This document shows, piece by piece, positions 26,907-37,020 of a stretch of 64,000 bases of DNA; the first letter of the stretch is position 1; each line of letters opens with the position of its first letter. The DNA lies in the NCBI RefSeq assembly GCF_009741375.1, contig NZ_WOWP01000063.1:1-64000 (forward strand), read 5' to 3'. The notes under the pieces were generated by a model. It had not been told where the DNA came from and did not search any database. It worked only from the letters and a program-made list of their open reading frames with translations. The translations under genes were made by a program, and so were the position numbers. The DNA comes from Flavobacterium rakeshii. GTDB taxonomy: Bacteria > Bacteroidota > Bacteroidia > Flavobacteriales > Flavobacteriaceae.

Positions 26907-28391
26907 ATGAAAAAACTATTGTTCTTTATACTATTTATTACCGCCTGCTCAAAAACAAAAAATACAACTGAAGGTTTTTCAAACCTTGATCTTCCCAAAT
27001 ATTCAAAAACAGCTCTTGAAAAAGACTTTCTTCTTTTAATAAACAGTCTAAAAGAAGCACATACCGGTCTTTACTGGTACAACACTCCCATAAAGTTTGA
27101 CAGTATTGTACAACTACAACAATCTAAGCTAAAAGACAGTCTTAACAGTTTGGAGTTTTACAATATTATAGCACCTATAATTGCGTACACAAAAGAAGAT
27201 CATTGCGATATCAGTCTTCCTCCGGATGCATCTACTTATCTGACAGAAAAAGGAAAATTCATTCCAATAAATGTAATAGTACTCAATAAAAAAACATTTA
27301 TACTTAATAATCCTCATGCAAAAACAAATATTAAAGGTTGGCAATTACTCGAAATAAACGGATTAAAAACAGAAGCTATTTATAGGAAAATTTTTCAAAC
27401 CTTTGCTTCAGACGGTTTTATAGAAATCTCAAAATACCGATTCATGGATATGTATCGCCTAAGTTTAGAATATGCAAAAACCATATCCCAGCCAGACTAC
27501 TTTAACATTAAAGTAAAAAACCCTGACACAGGCCAGGAAAAACAACTGGTTTTAAAAGCCTGTAACTACAAAAAGCTGGCAGAAATAAGAAAAAAACTAA
27601 AACAGGAAAGCATTCTCAAAATACCCCAAGAACCGGCTTCTATATCTATAAATAACAATACAGCTTTACTCACCGTAAACAGCTTTAGCTCTGACAATTT
27701 TGAGGAAGCAGGTATAAGCTTTGAAACATTTATTAAAGATGCCTTTTTAAAAATTGAAAAGTCGGGAGTTAAGAACCTTATTATAGATATGAGGGAAAAT
27801 GGCGGCGGAACAGAAGGTAATGAAGACTTTCTTTTCTCTTTTCTTACTAACAAGCCTTATAACAAATATAAATATGTACAAGCCTCTGCTTTCTCTTATT
27901 CTTTTTATCAATACACAGATTATAACTTAGAGGACGATTACAAAGAACTTGAAGCCGATTTAAAGGAAGAACATTATAAAGCTGAAGATGGTAGGATTTT
28001 AAGAAAACCAGGAATACAAGCTATTGAACCTCTTAAAAAAAATGCTTTTCACGGAAACATTTTTATTCTAACAAGCGGGTGGACCTACTCGGGTGGAGCA
28101 GAATTTTCCAGTCTTATGCGTGAACATACCAACGCTATCTTTATAGGTGAAGAAACAGGCGGCTGTTTTTACGGAAATACAAGCGGATATATTTTCGAGT
28201 TAACACTGCCCAATACTAAAACATTAATCGACATACCTATTCTGAAATTTGTGCTCGATGTTAACAAAAACATTCCACAAGGAAGAGGAGTATTACCTGA
28301 CTATGAGGTTGAGCCAACTATAAAAGAATTTTTAGAAGGAAAAGATATACCGATGGAGTTTACTAAAAAACTGATTTTAAAAACATCATGA
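26907..28391 (+). CDS. S41-family peptidase lipoprotein
   Basis: 494 residues. N-terminal lipoprotein signal with lipobox ITAC (Cys14). A PDZ-like region is not obvious. The C-terminal half carries the S41 (tail-specific/C-terminal processing) protease core: 'KNLIIDMRENGGGTEGNEDFL', 'GNIFILTSGWTYSGGAEFSSLMRE' (core TSGWTYSGGAEFSS, nucleophile Ser about 395) and 'FIGEETGG'. It should be a periplasmic or surface-anchored protease. The downstream gene starts within its stop codon (ATGA overlap at 28388) but is broken. The function of this S41 subgroup in Bacteroidota is not defined. Confidence 0.85.
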   Translation: MKKLLFFILFITACSKTKNTTEGFSNLDLPKYSKTALEKDFLLLINSLKEAHTGLYWYNTPIKFDSIVQLQQSKLKDSLNSLEFYNIIAPIIAYTKEDHCDISLPPDASTYLTEKGKFIPINVIVLNKKTFILNNPHAKTNIKGWQLLEINGLKTEAIYRKIFQTFASDGFIEISKYRFMDMYRLSLEYAKTISQPDYFNIKVKNPDTGQEKQLVLKACNYKKLAEIRKKLKQESILKIPQEPASISINNNTALLTVNSFSSDNFEEAGISFETFIKDAFLKIEKSGVKNLIIDMRENGGGTEGNEDFLFSFLTNKPYNKYKYVQASAFSYSFYQYTDYNLEDDYKELEADLKEEHYKAEDGRILRKPGIQAIEPLKKNAFHGNIFILTSGWTYSGGAEFSSLMREHTNAIFIGEETGGCFYGNTSGYIFELTLPNTKTLIDIPILKFVLDVNKNIPQGRGVLPDYEVEPTIKEFLEGKDIPMEFTKKLILKTS

Positions 28392-28438
28392 AAAAAACAA
28401 CTCTGCCTGATATCGTCTATTCTTTAAATAAAATCATT

Positions 28439-29464
28439 ATGAAGAAAAAAATATTGCTCTTCATACTACTTACACAAAGTCTTTTATCGTTTGCTCAAAT
28501 AGACCTTAAAAAAATATCTATTGTAGATAGTTTCAGATGTTACGATTTCTCTGAAGAGGCTCTTCACTTTTATTTTGACCTGACAGAGGTAAAAAACTCA
28601 TAGTACACTTATCATTTTCGATATAAAAAAAGCACTCAAATAATAGACATTTACAGCAACGATACATTAAATTTTCAGGGTTTTGTAATGAATGTTGCTG
28701 CTCAGATTAAAAACAGGAAAGGTTATGATTACAATTATGACTACTGTTTTGAGAAACTACAGCTAAAAGACAGTATTGCTACAAGTGCAGGTAAACTTAT
28801 ATTAAACAAAATCTACAGCTCTCCAAACAGTAATGATATTGAGCAATGGGAGCACAATTGGCTTGATTGCGGAAGATCACATTTTAACCTAAAACAGGTA
28901 GACGAATATAAAACAAAAAAATATAGTTGTTACACACAACAACCTTCAACAGTTAAAGACATAGCTAACATAAAATCGGCCATAAGTCAGTTAGACAGCA
29001 CAATTAATTCGCAGGAAGATTTTTTCAGCAATTTTAGAAACAAACTGGAAAAAGGTAAAAGCTATTATTTAGGTTTCTCGATAATGTACAAAATGTCTGA
29101 AAAAGAAACACAACAGCTTGAAGAAAATAAACCTCAAAGAGAGTATCTTTTTTCAATGAAAGAACAAATTGACAACTCCCTTAAAGAGCAGCTTTATGAA
29201 ATATATGATGGAGCGTATTTTAATGAATGCTACTGTAATTATACTTTCTCTTTTTCAAAAAAAGGGAAACTAAAAAGCTTAAAAGCAAATCATGAAAACT
29301 TTATATCCCGCCTCTTCAATAAAGATAAAAGAAAACATTATAAAGAAGCCAAAAAATTGCTTAAGAAACTAAATCTTAGCGACTTAAAATTAAGACACGG
29401 ATTTACAAGAAGTATACATTTCTATGAAAAAGGATACAACATCCATGATTACACTATATATTAA
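28439..29464 (+). pseudogene. Secreted hypothetical protein interrupted by one in-frame amber codon
   Basis: A signal peptide from ATG 28439 (MKKKILLFILLTQSLLSFAQ) leads into a frame that stops at TAG 28601-28603 after 54 codons. The same frame then continues without interruption (YTYHFRYKKS...) to TAA at 29464, about 341 codons in total. No frame change is needed, so a single base substitution explains the break. A second in-frame ATG at 28388, overlapping the S41 stop as ATGA, would add 17 residues. The downstream part has Lys/Glu-rich segments and the Cys pair NECYCNY; no domain is recognised. It could be a recent pseudogene, a programmed read-through or a sequencing error. Confidence 0.75.
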
Positions 29465-30573
29465 ACCAAATCGGCCAGTTCTGTACCAATCATACTGCCT
29501 ATAGCCACACCCATACCGCTAAGCCTCACGCCACAGTATACATGTTGTGACACCTGCTCTACTATTGGTTTTTTATGGCTGCCCATTCCCATAATACCAC
29601 TCCAGCGATGAGCAATTTTAAAATCGGTTTCAGGCAAAATAACCTCACGAAGCAGTTGTTCCAGCCTGTTTTGTATCAGTTCGGTTTCACCAAATTCTAT
29701 AGTGGTTTCCCCTTCAAAGTCAAGGTTACGGGCCCCGCCAAAAAGAATTCGGTTTTCAATATTCCTAAAATAATAATACCCTTTATCCATATGGAAAGTA
29801 CCGCGAATATCCAGGTTAGGGATAGGCTCTGTAATAAGTACCTGTGCCCTTGCCGGCCTTACGGCTTTATTGGTAAGCTCTTCGGCAAAACCATTGGTAG
29901 CAAAAAGAAGTTTTTTAGTATTGAATGCAAACCCGCCAATATTTACCTGGACATGGTCGGTTTGCTCATGCCATCCGGTTACAGCATGGCTGTTAAGCAC
30001 ATGAATATTGTGGGCAGTAGCCTGCTTTAGTAAAGCCTGCATCATATTACCCGTATCCACCTGTCCTTCAAACGGATTAAAAACAAGATATTCCTGTACC
30101 CCTTTAAAGGCAAAACGATCTATCTCTTTATTAAATACTTCCGACTTAAATAACGGACGAAGTACATCGTTCACAAACGGCAGTTTGCGAAGACATTCTT
30201 CATAACCATCACTATTATCTTCCAGGAAAAGCTCATACCCGCCAAAAGGTTTATAATCCAAAACATTATCCCCAAGTCGCCTTCTAAGCAGTTTGAGTCC
30301 GTTCCAGCGTTTATGGACCAGGTTTATAACCTCCTCTTCGGTATGTGTATTGAGATCTTCAATAATTTCGGATATACTGCCAAAGCAGGCAAATCCGGCA
30401 TTTTTAGTACTAGCCCCCTGTGGCAAAGGCCCTTTTTCCAGCACCAGTATCTTGCTGTCGGGAAAACGTTCACGAAGACGAAGTGCAGTGTGTAGCCCAA
30501 CAAGGCCACTTCCCACCACGGTATAGTCTACACCCGTGTACCAGTTTTTAATTTCCCAATAGCTAAGATTCAT
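29461..30573 (-). CDS. FAD-dependent oxidoreductase (DAO family)
   Basis: 370 residues. The N-terminal dinucleotide-binding motif is VVGSGLVGLHTALRLRER (GxGxxG), followed by 'LEKGPLPQGASTKNAGFACFGS' (core GASTKNAGFACFGS), the pattern of DAO/glycine-oxidase-like flavoenzymes. The C-terminal region has 'HRWSGIMGMG', 'GVRLSGMGVAIGSMIGTELADL' (core LSGMGVAIGSMIG), closing the FAD site. It probably oxidises an amino acid or related amine in the cytoplasm; the substrate is not evident. It is 3 bp downstream of the DedA-family gene, so the two form an operon. Its end overlaps the end of the convergent pseudogene by 4 bp. Confidence 0.88.
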   Translation of the reverse strand: MNLSYWEIKNWYTGVDYTVVGSGLVGLHTALRLRERFPDSKILVLEKGPLPQGASTKNAGFACFGSISEIIEDLNTHTEEEVINLVHKRWNGLKLLRRRLGDNVLDYKPFGGYELFLEDNSDGYEECLRKLPFVNDVLRPLFKSEVFNKEIDRFAFKGVQEYLVFNPFEGQVDTGNMMQALLKQATAHNIHVLNSHAVTGWHEQTDHVQVNIGGFAFNTKKLLFATNGFAEELTNKAVRPARAQVLITEPIPNLDIRGTFHMDKGYYYFRNIENRILFGGARNLDFEGETTIEFGETELIQNRLEQLLREVILPETDFKIAHRWSGIMGMGSHKKPIVEQVSQHVYCGVRLSGMGVAIGSMIGTELADLV

Positions 30574-30576
30574 ATT

Positions 30577-31296
30577 TTAAAAATGCCCGTGCTTTTCGGC
30601 CTCCTCTTTAGCTTCTTCTTCGGTAACCTTTTTACCTTTAAGAGCGTTAAGGATTAACGGCACCGTAGTCACGGCAACTATAATTAATATAATATATTCA
30701 ATATACAATTTAAGATCAATACCCAGTTTACTAAGGAAAAGCTCATACAGGTAGTGCCCTGCGAATATAAGCGTAAACGCCCAAAGTATAGAACTTATGA
30801 TATTGTACAGCATAAATTTTTTATGCTCCATTTTCACTATACCTGCAATGATAGGTGCAAACGTCCTGATGATAGGGAAGAAACGGGCAAAGATAATAGC
30901 CCTTCCGCCGTGCTTTTCAAAAAAGTCGTGCGACTGGATAAGGTATTTCTTTTTAAACCAGAAAGTATCTTTCTTATTGTACAGGAAGTTTCCGCTTTTA
31001 GCACCAAACCAGTACCCAAAGGTATTTCCTACAATACCGGCACAGGCTACTAATAATGCTAAAACTAAAACATTTAAAAAATCACCTTCTAAATAAACCA
31101 GCGAACGCATAAGTTCTGTACTGTAAATACCGGCAAGGAACAAAAGGCTGTCCCCCGGAAGGAAGAACCCGGCAAAAAGTCCGGTTTCGGCAAAAATGAT
31201 AAACAATACAACGTAAATACCTACGGCAACACCGCCAACTTCAAGGTTAATGTAAAATTCCGGGTTTAATAACTGCGTCCAGTGGAAACTGTCCAT
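30577..31296 (-). CDS. DedA/VTT-family inner-membrane protein
   Basis: 239 residues with several membrane helices and the VTT (SNARE-associated) signatures: 'ETGLFAGFFLPGDSLLFLAG', 'GNTFGYWFGAKSG', 'FFEKHGGRAIIFARFFPIIRTFAPIIAG' (core GRAIIFARFFPIIRTFAP) and 'NIISSILWAFTLIFAGHYL'. DedA proteins are proposed lipid-carrier or phospholipid flippases, including undecaprenyl-phosphate recycling. A charged C-terminal tail (EEEAKEEAEKHGHF) faces the cytoplasm. First gene of a two-gene operon with the FAD oxidoreductase. Confidence 0.92.
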   Translation of the reverse strand: MDSFHWTQLLNPEFYINLEVGGVAVGIYVVLFIIFAETGLFAGFFLPGDSLLFLAGIYSTELMRSLVYLEGDFLNVLVLALLVACAGIVGNTFGYWFGAKSGNFLYNKKDTFWFKKKYLIQSHDFFEKHGGRAIIFARFFPIIRTFAPIIAGIVKMEHKKFMLYNIISSILWAFTLIFAGHYLYELFLSKLGIDLKLYIEYIILIIVAVTTVPLILNALKGKKVTEEEAKEEAEKHGHF

Positions 31297-31609
31297 ATCT
31301 CTTTTTAATTAAATATCGTGTTGGTAAAATAAGCACTAAAAAGTGCCTCTATGCAAAGGCAAAAAACAGCAGATTATTTATCAAAAATCATACCCTGGCA
31401 TGCCTTTAATTTTAAGTTTGTGAAATTAGCTATATTTTTTTAATCATTGGTTCTCTTATTGTTTTTAAATAGTTCTTTTACGCTTTTTTCAAACATTTAA
31501 CAGCAACTGGTATTCTTTATTGTTTCCCTAACAAAAAAACAGCTGTTTTTATAAATTTTTGCTATTAAATAAATTCACTACTTTTAAGGCCGTTTAACAT
31601 AGATTTTAG
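31297..31609. other. AT-rich divergent intergenic region
   Basis: 313 bp between the DedA gene and the S9 peptidase. It holds a small hairpin GCACT-AAAA-AGTGC just upstream of the DedA start and a near-consensus -7 element TACTTTTA at 31579-31586 (one mismatch to TAnnTTTG), 23 nt before ATG 31610. I see no coding potential or repeat here. Confidence 0.5.
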
Positions 31610-33505
31610 ATGAAAAAGCTACTTATTTTAACCTTGAGTATTATGGGATTATCTGCTTCGGCACAACACATGACTCCCGAACTGCTTTGGAAACTGGGAA
31701 GGGTTAGCGCCCTTGGCATTACCAAAGACGGAAAAAACATAGTTTATAAAGTAACCGTACCATCGGTTGAGGAAAACAAGTTTGACTCCAAGTTTTACAG
31801 TATACCTGTAAACGGAGGCAATGCTACCGAAGTGGAAGATTACAAAAACCTGCTTAAAGACCGTAACCTGTCGCCAGACGGAAAGTACCTTTTAAGCAGC
31901 CAGGAAATTAAGGTTGAAAAAGTTAACGGAGGCGACTACTACCCTGAACTGGACAAGTCTACCGTACAAATATATGACGGACTGGATTACCGCCACTGGG
32001 ATACCTGGAACGAAGGAAAACACAACCATGTAGGCTACAGCCCGGTAAATGACACTGACAATTTTACCGACATCATGAAAGATGAGCCCTATGATTCTCC
32101 TCAAAAACCATTTGGTGGCGAGGAAGATTACACATGGACTCCGGAGGGTAACATTGTTTATGTCTCTAAAAAGAAAGCAGGTACAGCTTATGCTACCAGT
32201 ACAAATACTGATTTGTATGAGTACAACCTTTCTTCAAAAACCACAAAGAACTTAACTCCTAATAATCCGGGCTATGATACTCAGCCGGCATTTTCACCAC
32301 AGGGCGACCTTACCTGGTTACAAATGAAGCGTGACGGTTATGAAGCCGATAAGAACGACATTATTGTTCGCCATAAAGGAATGGACATTAACCTTACTGC
32401 CGGATGGGACGGAACTGTAGATTCGTTTACCTGGAGTGAAGACGGTAAAAAGGTTTATTTCCTTGCTCCTATTGACGGAACAAAACAATTATTTGAGGTT
32501 AACTTCCCGGGGCTTACTAAAATAGCTATCAGAGTAACTCAGTTAACAGACGGGTATTGGGATGTAAACAGCGTTGTAGGTTTTTCCGGCAGAAACATTA
32601 TCGTAATGCGATCTGACATGAACCATGCAAACGAGATTTACAGCTTTGACCTTAAAAAAGAAAACTGGAATCAGCTTTCTCACGTTAACGATGCTGCTTA
32701 CGCCACAATTAAACTAAGCAAAACAGAAAAGAGATATGTTACCACTACCGATGGCAAAAAGATGTTGGTATGGGTAATACTTCCGCCTGATTTTGATGCT
32801 TCTAAAAAATACCCTACCCTACTTTACTGTCAGGGTGGTCCACAATCGGCACTATCACAGTTTTACTCTTTCCGTTGGAACTTCCAGGTTATGGCAGCAC
32901 AGGGATACATCATTGTTGCTCCTAACAGAAGAGGTATGCCGGGTCATGGTGTAGAATGGAATGAAGCCATCAGTAAAGACTGGGGCGGACAGGTAATGAA
33001 CGATTACCTTTCGGCTATTGACGATGTAGCTAAAGAATCTTATGTTGATAAAGCACGACTTGGAGCTATAGGTGCCAGCTATGGGGGATACTCTGTATTC
33101 TACCTTGCCGGAAACCATAACAAGCGCTTTAAAACCTTTATTGCACACGACGGTGTATTTAACCTTCAAAGCATGTATGGCACTACCGAAGAGGTATTTT
33201 TTACCAACTGGGACGGTGGCGGACCATACTGGGAAAAAGACAACGCTGTTGCTCAAAAAACTTATACTCAGTTTAACCCTATAAATTATGTGGATAAATG
33301 GGATACTCCAATTCTTATTTTCCAGGGTGATAAAGATTTCAGGGTTCCTATAGGGCAGGGTCAGGAAGCTTTCCAGGCAGCACAGCTACGCGGTATTAAA
33401 AGCCGTTTTGTAATGTTTCCGGATGAGAACCACTGGGTACTTAAACCTCAAAACGGAATGGTATGGCAAAGAGAGTTCTTTAAATGGCTTAAAGAAACTT
33501 TGTAA
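31610..33505 (+). CDS. Secreted S9 prolyl/dipeptidyl peptidase
   Basis: 631 residues with a signal peptide (1-18, ending ASAQ). An N-terminal WD40-like/PD40 propeller ('RNLSPDGKYLLSS', 'YDTQPAFSPQGDLTWLQMK', 'FTWSEDGKKVYFL') precedes an alpha/beta-hydrolase domain. The catalytic triad is visible: Ser490 in GASYGGY, Asp in FQGDKDFRVP (about 574) and His in DENHW (about 606). It fits the dipeptidyl/acylaminoacyl peptidase (S9B/C) group that trims peptides in the periplasm. The C1B peptidase follows after 60 bp in the same direction. Confidence 0.92.
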   Translation: MKKLLILTLSIMGLSASAQHMTPELLWKLGRVSALGITKDGKNIVYKVTVPSVEENKFDSKFYSIPVNGGNATEVEDYKNLLKDRNLSPDGKYLLSSQEIKVEKVNGGDYYPELDKSTVQIYDGLDYRHWDTWNEGKHNHVGYSPVNDTDNFTDIMKDEPYDSPQKPFGGEEDYTWTPEGNIVYVSKKKAGTAYATSTNTDLYEYNLSSKTTKNLTPNNPGYDTQPAFSPQGDLTWLQMKRDGYEADKNDIIVRHKGMDINLTAGWDGTVDSFTWSEDGKKVYFLAPIDGTKQLFEVNFPGLTKIAIRVTQLTDGYWDVNSVVGFSGRNIIVMRSDMNHANEIYSFDLKKENWNQLSHVNDAAYATIKLSKTEKRYVTTTDGKKMLVWVILPPDFDASKKYPTLLYCQGGPQSALSQFYSFRWNFQVMAAQGYIIVAPNRRGMPGHGVEWNEAISKDWGGQVMNDYLSAIDDVAKESYVDKARLGAIGASYGGYSVFYLAGNHNKRFKTFIAHDGVFNLQSMYGTTEEVFFTNWDGGGPYWEKDNAVAQKTYTQFNPINYVDKWDTPILIFQGDKDFRVPIGQGQEAFQAAQLRGIKSRFVMFPDENHWVLKPQNGMVWQREFFKWLKETL

Positions 33506-33565
33506 TACCTGTAACATTTAAGTACTTTTAGCGACTATTTTGAAAACTATATAATTAATACTACT

Positions 33566-34765
33566 ATGCATAAATTTTCAGTTAAACCATTTCTTGCAGC
33601 AACTATGCTGTTGGCAGGTGTTCATGCCGGTTTTGCACAAGACTACCTGGTTAACTCTTTAAAGAACAACCAGAGTGCAAACAGTAAGGATTCGTTTGAA
33701 TTTACCGAAGTAATAAACATTGAAAACACTCCTGTAAAAAGTCAGGGGTCATCAGGTACCTGCTGGAGTTATTCGGCAAACTCATTCATCGAGTCAGAAA
33801 TGATAAGAATGGGTAAAGAGCCTATCGAAATCTCTCAGATATATACAGCACGTAATGCTTATATCGAAAAAGGTAAAAACTATGTGCGCATGCACGGTGC
33901 TATCACTTTAGGTGACGGTGGTGCTTTACACGATGTAATAAACATGTACCGTCAGTATGGTGCTTTACCACAAAGCGAATATACAGGACTTAATTATGGT
34001 ACAAAAAGTAACCGATTTGCAGAAATGCAAACAATGGCACAAGGTCTTCTTGAAGCTGTTGTAAAAAACCCTAACGGACAACTTACTCCAAACTGGATTA
34101 AAGCCTACACTGCTGTTATCGACTCTTACCTTGGTGAAGTTCCTGAAACATTTAAGTACAAAGGAAAAACCTACACTCCGCAAACTTTTGCTAAAGAAGT
34201 TGTAGGCATCAATGCCGATGATTATGTAGAGATCTCTTCTTTCAAAGAGCATCCTTACTACACTAAGTTCACGCTTATGGTACCGGATAACTGGTCTCTT
34301 GATCAGGTATACAACGTTAAGATGAATGAGCTTACAGACATTATTGACAATGCTCTTAAAAAAGGTTACTCTGTAGCTTGGGCCGGTGATGTTAGTGAAA
34401 AAGGATTTAGCTGGACTAACGGTGTAGCCTATATCCCTGCAAAAGACTACAAAGAAATGAACCCACAGGAAAAAGAGGCTATCTTTAAAGGTCCTCAACC
34501 TGAAATGGAAATCACTGAAGATCTTCGCCAGGAAGCTTTTGACAACTACAACACTACTGATGATCACGGTATGCACATTGTAGGTATTACTAAAGACCAA
34601 AACGGTAAAGAGTACTACATTATCAAAAACTCATGGGGTGCTACAAACGATTACCAGGGATATATGTACATGACTAAAAACTTTGTGAAGTACAAAACCA
34701 CTGCTATTCTTTTACACAAAGGTGGTGTTCCTTCATCTATTGCTAAAAAATTAGACATCAAATAA
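33566..34765 (+). CDS. Secreted C1B peptidase (aminopeptidase C / bleomycin hydrolase family)
   Basis: 399 residues. A signal peptide (1-25, ending GFAQ) is followed by a papain-type domain with the C1B arrangement: Cys66 in GSSGTCWSYS, His337 in DDHGMHIVG and Asn355 in IKNSWG. The insertion between Cys and His typical of bleomycin hydrolase-like enzymes is present. Export sets it apart from the classical cytoplasmic PepC. It probably acts as a periplasmic aminopeptidase alongside the S9 peptidases nearby. Closed by the terminator at 34790. Confidence 0.9.
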   Translation: MHKFSVKPFLAATMLLAGVHAGFAQDYLVNSLKNNQSANSKDSFEFTEVINIENTPVKSQGSSGTCWSYSANSFIESEMIRMGKEPIEISQIYTARNAYIEKGKNYVRMHGAITLGDGGALHDVINMYRQYGALPQSEYTGLNYGTKSNRFAEMQTMAQGLLEAVVKNPNGQLTPNWIKAYTAVIDSYLGEVPETFKYKGKTYTPQTFAKEVVGINADDYVEISSFKEHPYYTKFTLMVPDNWSLDQVYNVKMNELTDIIDNALKKGYSVAWAGDVSEKGFSWTNGVAYIPAKDYKEMNPQEKEAIFKGPQPEMEITEDLRQEAFDNYNTTDDHGMHIVGITKDQNGKEYYIIKNSWGATNDYQGYMYMTKNFVKYKTTAILLHKGGVPSSIAKKLDIK

Positions 34766-34789
34766 ACCTAACAGGTTTTTCTGCAATAC

Positions 34790-34820
34790 AACCCCGAAGC
34801 TCATGGCTTCGGGGTTTTTG
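34790..34820 (+). terminator. Terminator after the C1B peptidase
   Basis: A perfect 11-bp stem AACCCCGAAGC / GCTTCGGGGTT with a 5-nt loop, followed by TTTG. Confidence 0.88.
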
Positions 34821-34931
34821 TTTATAATAAATTCAAATTAATAAAACCTAACAAATACAGGGCTTAAAGTTATATCTTTACTATGCTTAAAAAAGCAATT
34901 ACTGCATTCAACTAAAAAAACATTATTATTT

Positions 34932-36515
34932 ATGAGAAAGATATTTCTTATATTCTGCGTTACATCATTATCAATTATCGCCCTGCTTACCTACATTGAA
35001 TGGAAATCCATTTTACTGCTGTTAATATTCCTTCCGTTAATATTTATGGGTTTATATGACATGTACCAATCAAAAAAAACCATTCGAAGAAACTTTCCGT
35101 TACTGGGCCGCCTTCGTTATGTACTGGAATCCATAGGACCAGAAATGCGTCAGTATTTTATAGAAACCGATCTTGAAGGAAAACCTTTTAACCGACTGCA
35201 ACGCAGCCTGGTTTACCAACGCAGTAAAAAAGAACTGGACACCATGCCTTTTGGTACTCAGCTTAACATTTACGACGTAGGTTACCAATGGATAAACCAC
35301 AGTATAAAAGCTATACCTTTTGCAGATATTAACTTTAATCCAAGAGTTATAATAGGTTCATCACAATGTGAGCAACCTTATTCGGCAAGTCTTTATAACA
35401 TTAGCGCCATGAGTTATGGCTCTCTTAGCAAAAATGCTATACTTGCCCTTAATGCCGGAGCAAAAATTGGCGGATTTTACCACAATACAGGCGAAGGCGG
35501 ATTATCACCTTACCACTTAAAGGAAGGCGGCGATTTGGTTTGGAATATCGGCACAGGATACTTTAGCTGTCGTGACCACGACGGTAAATTCAGTTATGAT
35601 GAATATGCCAAACGAGCCGTTATGGATTCGGTTAAAATGATCGAGATAAAATTCTCTCAGGGCGCTAAGCCGGGACACGGTGGTATACTCCCTAAAGAAA
35701 AAGTTACCGATGAAATTGCAGCCATAAGGATTGTAAAAAAAGGACAGGACATTGTATCTCCACCCTACCATTCGGCTTTTACCAATCCGTTAGAACTTAT
35801 GGACTTTGTAAAGTTGCTTCGTAAAGGTTCGGGTGGAAAACCGGTTGGGATGAAAATCTGTATAGGTAACAAATCAGAGTTTATAGCTATTTGTAAGGCT
35901 ATGGTTGAAACCCAAACCTACCTTGACTTTATAACGGTTGATGGTGGCGAAGGCGGAACAGGTGCTGCTCCACAGGAATATTCTGACCATGTAGGAATGC
36001 CACTACGTGATGCCCTTGCTTTTGTTTATGACTGTCTTGTAGGCTTTGGTATTAAAGACGAGATAAAAATTATTTGCAGTGGAAAAATTGTAAGCGGATT
36101 TGATATTGTTAAAACACTGGCTACAGGAGCCGACCTTTGTAACTCTGCCCGAGGGATGATGTTTGCCCTTGGCTGTATACAGGCACTGGAATGCCATGCC
36201 AACACCTGCCCTACAGGTATTGCCACCCAAGATCCTACACTTGTTAAGGGACTTGTACCACAAGAGAAAAAAATACGTGTAGCACGCTTTCAGGAAGAAA
36301 CCGTAAAAAGCGCCATGGAACTTATGGCATCTGCCGGATTAAGGCATCCTGACGAAGTAGGCAGAAGCGCCGTAAGTATGCGAGTAGACCGAATTAAGAT
36401 AGAAACCTTTGAAGAAACCTACCCTGAGCTTAATAGAGGCTGTTTACTGGACGAATCTACCGTGCCGCAGTCATTTATACATTTTTGGAAAAGAGCATCA
36501 GCAGAAAGCTTTTAA
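34932..36515 (+). CDS. FMN-binding glutamate synthase family protein, membrane-anchored
   Basis: 527 residues. Two N-terminal hydrophobic segments (about 4-20 and 25-43) precede a glutamate-synthase-like FMN TIM barrel: 'ISAMSYGSLSKNAI', 'GAKIGGFYHNTGEGGLSPYHL', 'KFSQGAKPGHGGILP', 'DFITVDGGEGGTGAAP' and the Fe-S motif C-x5-C-x4-C in CIQALECHANTC. The glutaminase domain of true GltB is absent, so it is the stand-alone FMN/Fe-S type. Such proteins are widespread but their substrate is uncertain. A near-consensus -7 (TATCTTTA at 34873-34880) lies upstream. Confidence 0.9.
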   Translation: MRKIFLIFCVTSLSIIALLTYIEWKSILLLLIFLPLIFMGLYDMYQSKKTIRRNFPLLGRLRYVLESIGPEMRQYFIETDLEGKPFNRLQRSLVYQRSKKELDTMPFGTQLNIYDVGYQWINHSIKAIPFADINFNPRVIIGSSQCEQPYSASLYNISAMSYGSLSKNAILALNAGAKIGGFYHNTGEGGLSPYHLKEGGDLVWNIGTGYFSCRDHDGKFSYDEYAKRAVMDSVKMIEIKFSQGAKPGHGGILPKEKVTDEIAAIRIVKKGQDIVSPPYHSAFTNPLELMDFVKLLRKGSGGKPVGMKICIGNKSEFIAICKAMVETQTYLDFITVDGGEGGTGAAPQEYSDHVGMPLRDALAFVYDCLVGFGIKDEIKIICSGKIVSGFDIVKTLATGADLCNSARGMMFALGCIQALECHANTCPTGIATQDPTLVKGLVPQEKKIRVARFQEETVKSAMELMASAGLRHPDEVGRSAVSMRVDRIKIETFEETYPELNRGCLLDESTVPQSFIHFWKRASAESF

Positions 36516-36518
36516 ACT

Positions 36519-36550
36519 AAAAAGCCCCTGAGAAAATTCAGGGGCTTTTT
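36519..36550. terminator. Bidirectional terminator
   Basis: A perfect 13-bp stem AAAAAGCCCCTGA / TCAGGGGCTTTTT with a 6-nt loop, and A and T runs on both sides. It lies between the converging glutamate-synthase-like gene and the gene at 36568. Confidence 0.9.
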
Positions 36551-36567
36551 TATCTACTTTTATACCG

Positions 36568-37020
36568 TTAAGCAGCTTGTTTTACCACTTTAAGACTAGA
36601 ACCTGAGCTTGAATACCTTGAATGCCTTTTTACAGACATTTCAACAAATTTCTTGGCATCCTTCTTATTATCTGAAGAAACCCTTAATTTAAGGTCTTCG
36701 CCATCTCTCATTTTTACAAGAACATAGTAGCTCTTTTCACTCATGGCAACTGTAAATACAGAAATACCAATAGCTACAAATGAAAGTAAAAAGAACATAG
36801 ATGTATCAAGCATTTTACGCTGCATATACAACAAAACAAAAATACTTGTTGGCATCAATGCCCACATAATCGATTTTAAATCGGTGTTCATACCGAATTT
36901 AATTTTTTTCACTTCTTTAAATTCAATCTCATTCTCTCTGTGAGCAGAGGCAAGAACGATTTTGTCATTAAAGAGCTTGCCACAACTGTTATTAAACAAG
37001 GGCATCTCTAACTTTTTCAT
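36568..37020 (-). CDS. Hypothetical membrane protein (150 aa)
   Basis: Two adjacent membrane helices in the middle (about 50-66 'IMWALMPTSIFVLLYMQ' and 74-93 'MFFLLSFVAIGISVFTVAM') are flanked by an N-terminal polar domain (1-48) and a basic, Ser-rich C-terminus. No signal peptide is seen, so both ends are probably cytoplasmic. No family recognised. A single gene with a terminator at 36519 and a 195-bp AT-rich upstream gap. Confidence 0.65.
   Translation of the reverse strand: MKKLEMPLFNNSCGKLFNDKIVLASAHRENEIEFKEVKKIKFGMNTDLKSIMWALMPTSIFVLLYMQRKMLDTSMFFLLSFVAIGISVFTVAMSEKSYYVLVKMRDGEDLKLRVSSDNKKDAKKFVEMSVKRHSRYSSSGSSLKVVKQAA

Noticed and set aside
33965..34600. 211-codon minus-strand open frame opposite the C1B peptidase
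   Set aside because: Shadow of the peptidase; no promoter, start context or recognisable domain.
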